This document shows, one piece after another, positions 1 through 7,226 of a stretch of 37,843 nt of DNA (the stretch's first letter is position 1; each line of letters opens with the position of its first letter). The notes under the pieces were generated by a model. It saw nothing but the letters and a program-made list of their open reading frames with translations, did not search any database and was not told the DNA's origin. Origin of the DNA: Stentor coeruleus (lineage: Eukaryota > Ciliophora > Heterotrichea > Heterotrichida > Stentoridae); assembly GCA_001970955.1 (NCBI GenBank), contig MPUH01000735.1:1-37843 (forward strand). The letters run 5' to 3'. The translations under genes were made by a program, and so were the position numbers.

Positions 1-1
1 A

Positions 2-16
2 GTAATAATAAATTAG
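2..16 (+). other. 15-nt intron-like unit at the window edge
   Basis: The unit gtaataataaattag begins GTA, ends AG, is exactly 15 nt and has A at position 10, as in the five protein-validated introns of this window. It precedes an 83-nt stretch (17-99) that separates it from the main array at 100-384. Because it sits at the window edge, the array may extend further upstream. A single 15-nt match is weak by itself; its value is its closeness to the array. Confidence 0.45.
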
Positions 17-95
17 TCAGATTTAATGATATGGATTTACAAGATAAAAAAGAGTTTATGTATCAAAATTATTTTGAAAGATTTAATTATGATTT

Positions 96-488
96 ATGAG
101 TTTAAGTATAAACAGGTAGTTTTATAAAGATCGTAATTTATATTTAGGTATTTTTTATAAAGGTAATGTTAATTCAGCTTGTATTATATAAAAAGGTATT
201 CAATAAAAAGATCGTAATTTTTATAAAGGTATTTTTAAATTAGGTAGTATATATTAAGACAGTATACTAAATTTAGGTATTATTTAATCAGTGCGTAATT
301 TTGACTTAGGTATAAACCATACAGGTATATTTTATGTAGGTAATAACAATTCAGGTAGTTTTTATTTAGGTACTATAAATGTAGTATATATTTACAATGC
401 AGATACAAAAAAAATTGATTATGATGGTTATGGTGACTCTAATGCTTGGAGACAAAAATATCCAGAGTGCAATTTCAACTTTAATTGA
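96..488 (+). CDS. candidate small spliced ORF through the intron array
   Basis: Removing every unit from 100 to 384 leaves 96-99, the five 3-nt micro-exons and 385-488. This gives an open frame of 40 codons from ATG 96-98 to TGA 486-488. The micro-exons read through the joins as N-P-Y-H-M-L-Y, and the terminal exon continues with a hydrophilic tail (contains DYDGYGDSNAW). Without splicing, the same frame meets a TAG at 117 and four TAA codons. The last six-unit block (295-384) has no stop in this frame, so its retention would add 30 residues in frame. The true 5' end is uncertain: another coding-like frame (19-96) ends in TGA 97-99, overlapping the ATG. The real gene may start upstream with a join I cannot resolve, or this could be a non-coding transcript. 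Function unknown. Confidence 0.4.
100..384 (+). repeat. tandem array of 15-nt spliceosomal intron units with 3-nt spacers
   Basis: Sixteen consecutive 15-nt units fit GTA(N6)A(N3)AG without exception: starts at 133, 148, 163, 181, 196, 214, 229, 244, 262, 277, 295, 310, 325, 340, 355 and 370. They are preceded by a 16-nt (100-115) and a 14-nt (116-129) unit that keep GT, AG and the A six bases from the 3' end. Units either abut directly (AG|GT) or are separated by exactly 3 nt: ATC 130-132, CTT 178-180, ATC 211-213, ACA 259-261, TGC 292-294. Internal bases differ between units, so this is not a simple minisatellite. The invariant positions are those of the validated 15-nt introns elsewhere in the window. 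I infer blocks of 2, 3, 3, 2, 2 and 6 introns joined by zero-length exons, with 3-nt micro-exons between blocks. Splicing itself is not shown by DNA alone. Confidence 0.85.
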
Positions 489-773
489 TTAAAAAATTAT
501 TTAATATTTAGATTTTATCTTATGATGATATTATATAGATTTTGAGGGAAAAGATAGTATTATACTAACCCAAAACCTATGATTTTTCTTTTCTAAGCAT
601 AAATTTATAATACTTAAAATATATAATAAAAATTACCAGAAAACAATAATTCTATATTATTTCAAACTATATCATCCAACCATAACTACCTCATAATTAA
701 TCACTTTCATATTAATTCTATCAAAAAAAAAGCCTACTAATCATCTTATATAAAATTTATAAAAACTAAATAA

Positions 774-1802
774 TTAATTTGTATCAAAATGACCCAAAGT
801 TCCTGTATCATTTTTTTCCCCATTAGCTTTTAATATCTCAAGTTCCGAAATACAGGCATAATATTTTTCATTAAGCACATCATTTTTATCTTGTAACTCT
901 TTAATAATAAAATCTCTCTCAGCAAGTGCATATCTATGCTTTTTAATATATTCTTCTGTATGCTCGATATCTAGATTTTTATCTTTTATCTCAAATTCTA
1001 AGTCTTTTAATTTATCTTTCAGGCTGACTAATTTCAACTTGTATTTTCTTTCTTTGTATTTAGAATTTGCAATACTTTGCTCATATTCTTGAATTACTTT
1101 ATTGTTTTTTTCAATAAAAATTCTGTGCTCATTTTTCAGTCGTTTGCATTTCGCCTTTTTTCTTTCGATAACTTTTTCTAGATTTTCTAACTTTCTGGTA
1201 TATACATCATTAGAACTTGAATGATTTAGATTATGAACTTTCGCTTCTAACTTTAAATTTGACTTTTCTTCATTTCCACTAATTTTTGTAAACATTTCAT
1301 AACTAAAATCTTTATTTTCAGAAACCAAAGATTCATTTCTTCCAATTTCGCTCATCTTACAATTAAAATCAGGTGCTTCATATTTAGATTCATTAGTATT
1401 GTTTTTATTAAACAAATTCTCTTCTATATTTGATTCATTAGTTTCAGTATTTTTAATAAACATTTTGCTAAAACCTTCCTCTAGTGATTTTGGCTTCTCA
1501 AAGTAGGACATGTTATTTTGTTTTGGACTATTAAATTTTAACTCTTCACATGTTGACGAGTTTTTCATTAAGAACATTTTTTTAAATCTTAAAGGATCTT
1601 GTTGATTTGATTTTACTTTTGGATGCTTCTTATTAATATTAATCGAGTCATCTTGATGGCCCTTGACTTCTTTTATTGAATCAAACATTTTTTTCAATAA
1701 TAAAGATGAAGGAGACATAAAACCTGTTGGGTCTTTTATAGTTATTCTACTTCTGCTATGTTTTGCCTTCTTGCTGTTATTTGTTGATATTTTCTTGTCC
1801 AT
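774..1802 (-). CDS. coiled-coil protein with repeated KMF motifs
   Basis: This is a 342-residue intronless ORF with a basic N-terminus (KK/RSR-rich, 1-22). Residues about 205-325 are heptad-rich, charged and glycine/proline-free, as expected for a long coiled coil. The N-terminal half repeats a short aromatic-Met-Phe motif four times: KKMF (37-40), FKKMF (73-77), FSKMF (111-115) and FSYEMF (166-171), embedded in Asn/Ser/Glu-rich disorder. No signal peptide or membrane segment is seen. I do not recognise a family. The architecture suggests a structural or scaffold protein, for example cytoskeletal, that presents several copies of one short binding motif; this is inference. Confidence 0.8.
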   Translation of the reverse strand: MDKKISTNNSKKAKHSRSRITIKDPTGFMSPSSLLLKKMFDSIKEVKGHQDDSININKKHPKVKSNQQDPLRFKKMFLMKNSSTCEELKFNSPKQNNMSYFEKPKSLEEGFSKMFIKNTETNESNIEENLFNKNNTNESKYEAPDFNCKMSEIGRNESLVSENKDFSYEMFTKISGNEEKSNLKLEAKVHNLNHSSSNDVYTRKLENLEKVIERKKAKCKRLKNEHRIFIEKNNKVIQEYEQSIANSKYKERKYKLKLVSLKDKLKDLEFEIKDKNLDIEHTEEYIKKHRYALAERDFIIKELQDKNDVLNEKYYACISELEILKANGEKNDTGTLGHFDTN

Positions 1803-2438
1803 ATTAAATTATATAATGTCTAAATTTTTAGAACTATAAGAGCCCAAAAATTTAATCCTTTGGCTATATATTGTTATTTTCTATAACAAAAAAGATTTTG
1901 TAGTAAGATTTATTTGAAACTTAATATTTTTTATAATAAAACCTTTGCTATGATAAAAAAAATATTAGAATTTCAATAATTATAATGTTTATTGTGTTAG
2001 AAAAATAAAGGCAAATGAATTTCTTGGATTAAATTATGTAAAAGTCAAGCCAGATTTAAAAGACTTTAGTTAGTTGGTATATAAAATCTTTATTGAATTT
2101 TTCTAATGATAAAGGCAGTAATTTTTGCATTATATGGCTATGTTCATTCGAAATTAGATAAAATATAAAATTTATTGTTTAGAATTTCGAAAGATGAAAA
2201 TGTATATTAATTACAACATAAACATATTAAATTTCTTTGTATTTATATCATTTAAATCAAAGTAATATTGGATTTATAAACAATTCTCACACATATTTTG
2301 CAATTATTTAAGCTTTTTGTATATTGCGGCTTGTTCAATACTTTAAAAAAAAATCTAAATTTTATTTAAACAGGTGAGATGCAGGATTATGTTTTAAGCA
2401 AAGTTGTGTCGATTTCAGATACTTTTGATACTATAAAA
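1803..2438. other. intergenic, with a weak gene-relic signal
   Basis: No intact gene seen. On the + strand, 1972-2070 is open for 33 codons with coding-like composition (contains VRKIKANEFLGLNYVK). It stops at TAG 2071 and then continues to a TAA at 2104. A different frame (2102-2158) carries on a plausible protein text (SNDKGSNFCIIWLC). This looks like a decayed gene, but I cannot name the family. Confidence 0.3.
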
Positions 2439-2570
2439 GTTTTATTCTGAATATATTGTAAGTATAAGATAAGGCATAAATGTTGGTAGAGTTTTATTTT
2501 TGTTGTTTTATTCTGAATATATTGTAAACATAGGACAAGGCATAAATGTTGGTAGAGTTTTATTTGTGTT
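2439..2570. repeat. two-copy 66-bp tandem repeat
   Basis: The segment starting gttttattctgaatatattg at 2439 recurs at 2505 with a few substitutions; both copies contain ggcataaatgttggtagag. The period is 66 bp, a multiple of three, which is why a 79-residue minus-strand ORF (2387-2626) runs through it. I read that ORF as a by-product of the repeat. Confidence 0.85.
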
Positions 2571-3079
2571 GCTTTTTTGGAAATGCAATTTTTTATCAAG
2601 ATAAAAAAACACTTTATATAATGCATGTAGTAAAACTAATAACAATTATTATATGAGTCTATATAAGATTATGATTTATTAGAAAATACTTAGATAATGA
2701 AAGGCTTATAAATTTAGCTTTGATTTGGGTTTGAATATACTTGATGAAAATATATCACACTTTTGATGAAGGATTTTTTAAATTTGATTAATTTTTATGA
2801 GTTAATATATAAATCGCCATAAAGCCGCTAGATTAAAGTATTAAATTTAAGTTTATCTCTTACTATATGTATATTTGTAGGTCAAATAAACTTCAGAAGG
2901 CATTGAGAGTCATACTTCATATTACTGTCAGTAAAAAACATTTTGTAGTTGAAATGTGATAATTTCATGAGAACATAAGAAACAAGATTAAAAAATGATA
3001 TTAACCCAGCTAGAGAAAAACTTTCTAAAAAGAAAAAATCATACAACCAAAAAAAAAAACACTGTTTATTGCTTAATAC

Positions 3080-3373
3080 AATAATTTTAACTAGCAAACA
3101 AATTGGTCATAGTTTATAGAAAAAATTGGGATTATCAAAGGGAATAATGAGATGTCAGCACAAACTATGGCTTTTGTATTACAGAATATACTTGTATTTA
3201 TCGAAATACTTGTAGTATCTTTTGCTTATTTATTAGCATTTAGTAATGAAGAATATTTTTATGAGATAGACAAGGCATATAAGCCTATAAATAAGAATCT
3301 AGTTAGTTATATTAAATCAATATTTAGTGCAAAGGATGCTATTAAAGAAGTAAAAAAAATCGAATTATCTTAG
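3080..3373 (+). pseudogene. TMEM184/OST-alpha family relic
   Basis: The open part (ATG 3152 to stop) encodes 73 residues. Its first helix, VLQNILVFIEILVVSFAYLL followed by AFSNEEY, matches the conserved 'QdFIICIEMf.aaiaHhY.Fs.k.Y' segment of TMEM184 (DUF300) seven-TM proteins. Homology continues upstream in the same frame as NFN-stop-QTNWS-stop-FIEKIGII, which corresponds to the family's 'FSWWQSVLIALLVKVGVI'. TAG codons at 3092 and 3110 interrupt it. The TAG at 3092 falls where a conserved Trp is expected (TGG to TAG). No GT...AG 15-mer removes these stops, and I found no intact N-terminal helices upstream. It is either a pseudogene fragment or, less likely, a truncated gene starting at 3152. 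Confidence 0.55.
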
Positions 3374-4405
3374 TATGTATGATTTTAAATTGAATGTTGA
3401 TGTAAGGATGGATAAAAAATAGATTTTAGATGATCTTGCGTAATAAAATAACATTTTTAGTTAAAGAATACATGTTTCTTCATGATTGTTACAATTTGTG
3501 ATTGACTATTGCATAAGAAGATTTGATTTTTTATATATGAGTTTTGTTTTGAAAATTGATGTTGTTAAAGGTATGGAATTTAATATGTTTAAGAGTTTTA
3601 TCATGGTTTGAATAAGCCCCTTTTGCCTATAGTGAAAATATTATATTTTTTTAGTAAAATTGAGGATTTTTTACATTTGACTTGGGCCTAGAACTTTTTT
3701 TATACCCATTCCACAGTCATATTTTTGTCAAATTTCAGATAAATATATGAATTTAAAGATCTTAGGAATAAAATGCGCATAAGAAAAGTTGGGTAGTTTT
3801 TTTTGGCAAATAATCGGACTGAGAGAAGTTTTGATAAACTAGCTCATGCTTTATATAATTTTAATAGGTTTAAAGATAGGGGGATAAATCGTTTCCACAA
3901 ATATAAATGTTAGTTCCAAAACCAATCTGAGTTTCTGGTATTTAATTTTCTCTTCAGAGGGTTAAAAATTAATCTAAAATCTTTTTATCTGTTATTGGGC
4001 TAAGTCATTATGAGTCCTAATCAAATTTTCAGAGTTTTTATATGTAGTTTATGACCTTTTTTATATTTTCTTACATTTAAAAACCACTAAATTCTCTTTT
4101 CCAAGCAAAAAAGTGTAATATCTAGGCCAATTTAACTCAGACTCATTGCATGCACTCGATTTGCAGTCCATTTATATAAAAATTCCCCATTAACAAATTT
4201 AATCCTAAATCCTCTCCTTACCCATCACTTTTCCACACTCCAATGCATTTGCATAAACAAAACCATAATTTTCCTAAACATAATTACTAAATTCAACACA
4301 CAAAAAGGTAAAAATTTATGCTTAAAGCTTTTTTAATGGATGGGCTTAGACAACATAGTTACAAAATAACTGGAATCATTTGATGGAGAAAAACATACAA
4401 ATAAT
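3374..4405. other. intergenic, nothing recognised
   Basis: I see no supportable ORF, RNA gene or repeat. The last 300 bases before the next gene are C/A-rich on the + strand, while the first part is T/G-rich. Confidence 0.5.
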
Positions 4406-5890
4406 ATGAACTATTTTCTTAACCCTGATGCTCAGGAATTCACAATTTTTGTTGGGTCTAATCCAAAACCCCCTACTCAAATCGTCCCATCATGGAATAC
4501 TTCAGCTATAGACTTCATCCCATTTACCGAACCAACTCCACCTCCACCACCAGTCATCATCCCCAAATCTCCTTCTCCCCCTAAAGTCAAAACATATACA
4601 TTTGAAATATTACTTTCTCTTAAAGATCAATACAAGACCCTACCTGAAGGTGTCGTGATCCCAGACTTCTACCAAAAAAATCACCACTCCAAGTCCAAAA
4701 ACTCCAAAAAAGGTCCTCCACCACCCAAATCTTCAGGGATCAAAAGAGCTGAAAATCAACTCAACTCCTTGACAATCCTTGTTAAAACAGAAAAGCCATT
4801 CACTGAAAAAGTTAAAAAACAAGCTGACGAACAAGAGAAAAAATCACGTGAAATCCGTTGCATTCTTAACAAACTTACTGAAAAAAACTTCGAAAAACTC
4901 ATTAGCGAGTTGATGAATATTGAATATAATGATATTTTACTAGCAAGTTTGACAAATTTCATATTTGAAAGAGCTACAGCTATGAATTTCCCAGACCTTT
5001 ATGCTAAGCTTTGTCAAGCATTGAGACAAAAATTCAAAGATAAACACTTATCAACAAAGTTTAGAAAATCGATTGTAGAGAAGTGTAGAGAGTGTTTTTA
5101 TAATGAGGATATGCCAATGGAGAATGACAAACTTATGGAAGCTGAGTTTAAAAGACGAAGAAGGTTGATTGGGAATATAAAGTTTATTGCTCTTTTACAT
5201 AAAGCTAGGATGATAAAATCAGAGATTATGTTTGAGTGTTTTGATGTACTTTTAGAGCCGAAATCATTATCAGATGAAACCCTTGAGACATGTGTGACGC
5301 TTTTTAAAGACACTTGCCCTATATTGGTTGCTTCATTTACAAGTCAGATAGTAAAATACTATGAAAAACTTGTTAGTATGAAAGATGACCCTAAGTTTTG
5401 TAAGCGTATTTATTTTATGATTCAGGATCTTATAGACTTTAGAGATCAAATCATGACCCCTAGAGCTTTTAAAGTCCAATCAGTATTAGCTAAACCTCCT
5501 CCTCCACCAGTCCCTGTAGAGATTGATGAAGTTGATTTAGAAGAAAACACCAAGTCACAAATAAGAGAAGTTACAAGGATATATATAAATTATGTTGCAG
5601 ATGAAGATGATTGGAAGCCTAAACTTGAAGCGATTTTTACTGAGCATGGAAAGTTGAAAGCTGAACTTATTATACAGATTCTTAAATATGGGCTGTATGA
5701 ATATGTTAAGGTAGAAAATATACTAAAAGTTTGTGAGTTTGTTAAGTATATACTTCGAGCATACAAACTTGATCAAGGGATTATAGACAGAGCCTTTAGG
5801 GCAATCGACAAAGATCTAAGCGAAATTATAATCGATAGTCCACATGCTAGTGAGATGTATATGGTTATGAAAAAAACCTTTTCCGGCTAG
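4406..5890 (+). CDS. eIF4G-like translation factor (PAM2 + MIF4G + MA3-like)
   Basis: This 494-residue protein begins MNYFLNPDAQEFTI, a near-perfect PAM2 motif (LNPxAxEF), which in other proteins binds the MLLE domain of poly(A)-binding protein. A proline-rich disordered stretch follows (about 20-125). Residues about 145-330 form a MIF4G HEAT domain: IRCILNKLTEKNF, then YAKLCQALRQKF, then the hallmark RRRRLIGNIKFIALL and a late LETCVTLF helix. A second helical region after a PPPPP linker (about 375-490) resembles a degenerate MA3 domain. Known role of the family: scaffold joining cap-binding eIF4E, eIF4A and PABP in initiation. I see no clear YxxxxLphi eIF4E-binding motif, so cap-independent or repressor roles remain possible. 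PAM2 begins at residue 5, which supports this start. No intron. Confidence 0.88.
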   Translation: MNYFLNPDAQEFTIFVGSNPKPPTQIVPSWNTSAIDFIPFTEPTPPPPPVIIPKSPSPPKVKTYTFEILLSLKDQYKTLPEGVVIPDFYQKNHHSKSKNSKKGPPPPKSSGIKRAENQLNSLTILVKTEKPFTEKVKKQADEQEKKSREIRCILNKLTEKNFEKLISELMNIEYNDILLASLTNFIFERATAMNFPDLYAKLCQALRQKFKDKHLSTKFRKSIVEKCRECFYNEDMPMENDKLMEAEFKRRRRLIGNIKFIALLHKARMIKSEIMFECFDVLLEPKSLSDETLETCVTLFKDTCPILVASFTSQIVKYYEKLVSMKDDPKFCKRIYFMIQDLIDFRDQIMTPRAFKVQSVLAKPPPPPVPVEIDEVDLEENTKSQIREVTRIYINYVADEDDWKPKLEAIFTEHGKLKAELIIQILKYGLYEYVKVENILKVCEFVKYILRAYKLDQGIIDRAFRAIDKDLSEIIIDSPHASEMYMVMKKTFSG

Positions 5891-5949
5891 TCTACAATAG
5901 GTACCTAAGTTAATTAGCTCCATTCTTCTAAATCATACACATTATAAAT

Positions 5950-6792
5950 ATGCTTTCCAGGGTAGCGAGCATTTTTAAAAAATCCATAGTCCATGCGAAA
6001 ATCAGTGGTAAAATCACCAACGAAACGTAAAAAGCATTTAGAACCAAACAACTTACCAAAGAGTTTAAAAGAATAAATTTCCGAACCCCAAAACTCATTG
6101 CAATATCAGTGAATACAAACCAAGGAACATATGGTCAGGCTGAAGAAATCGTAAAAACCATTAAAGAATACTCAAGCAAATTCAATTGTCCTGTCTATAC
6201 TTTTGCTGAAGATATAGCCGCAGGTCCTGGTTATTATATCCTAGCATCAGGTAACAAAGTATTTATTGATAGTTTTTCTCTTATAGGAGGTATTACTACT
6301 AATACCAAAACTTTAGATTTGATTAAATTCAGCAAGAATTATGGGGTTAAAACTAATATAGAGTTTGCTGGGAAACATAAAGTTAGAGTTAATCCATTTC
6401 TTGAACTTAAAGATGAAGATAAAGCTTGGGTTCAAGGATTGTTAGAAGAGAGGGTGAAATTGGTTAAGGATTATGTTTTGGATAAAAGAGGACATAAAAT
6501 ACCTAGAGATAAGGAAAAAGAAGGATTAGCTTTTAGTGGAGAGGTATTTATGGGAGCCAAAGCTATAGAACTTGGCTTAGCAGACTCGGTTAATGATTTT
6601 AGAAGTATTGCTAAGAAGGAATATGATGGACTTAAGGTTGTTGATTTTAAAATGAGAATTAGAAAAGATAAGGAATTTATGTGGGCTGGTGTTACAGGAT
6701 TGGGAAGAGAAGAGATTATGGAGATTGTGGATGAGATTCCAGGAAATGTTCTTGCCCATCGTCATTCCTTTGATAGTTTTATGAATCATTAA
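5950..6792 (+). CDS. S49 peptidase (SppA/SohB-like) homologue, probably lacking the nucleophile
   Basis: ATG 5950 is the first Met after an in-frame TAA. Splicing of intron 6027-6041 gives 275 residues. The N-terminus MLSRVASIFKKS is basic and amphipathic and could be a mitochondrial presequence. The S49 fold is clear: KISGKITNETT (first strand), KLIAISVNTNQGTYGQAEEIV, TFAEDIAAGPGYYILASGNK, DSFSLIGGI and FAGKHKVRVNPF. In active SppA/SohB proteins the nucleophile lies in 'AASGGYYIA'; here the site reads AAGPGYY, so Ser is replaced. The region of the general-base Lys (GKHKVRVNP) is kept. Family role: membrane-associated cleavage of signal-peptide remnants. This copy may be a pseudoprotease or use another residue. 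It lies only 59 nt after the eIF4G-like gene on the same strand. Confidence 0.82.
6027..6041 (+). other. 15-nt intron in the S49 gene
   Basis: gtaaaaagcatttag: GT...AG, 15 nt, A at position 10. Removal joins KISGKITNET to TKQLTKEFKR in frame. If retained, the frame meets TAA at once (ACG TAA). Confidence 0.85.
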
Positions 6793-7226
6793 TTAGAAAT
6801 GAGGAAAGTTTTTTGAGGGGTTTTTAATTTTATGAAAGATCATATGAGGATTTGATGAGTTTTGTAAGGTTTTTAAAGGTTTAGATATGAGATAATGGGA
6901 TTTTTTACTTTATAGATTGAAGTTGGGAATATGAGGCTTTTTTGGACTTGTTCAGAAGATTTTGAAGATTGTTTTCTTATTTTTTAAGTTTTTTATGTAT
7001 AGGCTTAGTGATTTATGTCTTTGGGATATAATAATTGTTGGACTAGTTTTTTGGCATAATAATTATTTTTCTATATAATAAGGTATATAGAGGTAGTTGC
7101 TGAATAGTAAAAGCACATTTTATCTTTTATTTGTTCATATTTAATACTTTGGCAAATATTTTATGTGTAAACTTTTTTATCCTGTTTTATGCTAGATATC
7201 ATATTTATGCCAATTCTTAGATAAAT
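6793..7226. other. intergenic, T/G-rich
   Basis: Between two + genes. The + strand is rich in T and G and very poor in C. No ORF, RNA gene or repeat recognised. Confidence 0.5.

Noticed and set aside
2..384. CRISPR array or simple minisatellite
   Set aside because: Units are 15 nt with only a few fixed positions, spacers are 0 or 3 nt, and repeats are not identical; neither model fits.
115..488. A protein of pentapeptide-like repeats read with TAA/TAG as Gln (alternative genetic code)
   Set aside because: The text looks repetitive (GIFYK, GNNNS, GSFYL), but it needs five reassigned stops while the other genes use all three stops normally. The fixed bases are GT, A10 and AG, which cut across codons for different amino acids. 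A splice-signal array explains the pattern better.
2387..2626. 79-residue minus-strand ORF
   Set aside because: It is kept open by a 66-bp (3n) tandem repeat, and its sequence duplicates itself accordingly.
2882..3097. 71-residue minus-strand ORF
   Set aside because: Phe/Leu-rich antisense text overlapping the upstream part of the TMEM184 relic; no family features.
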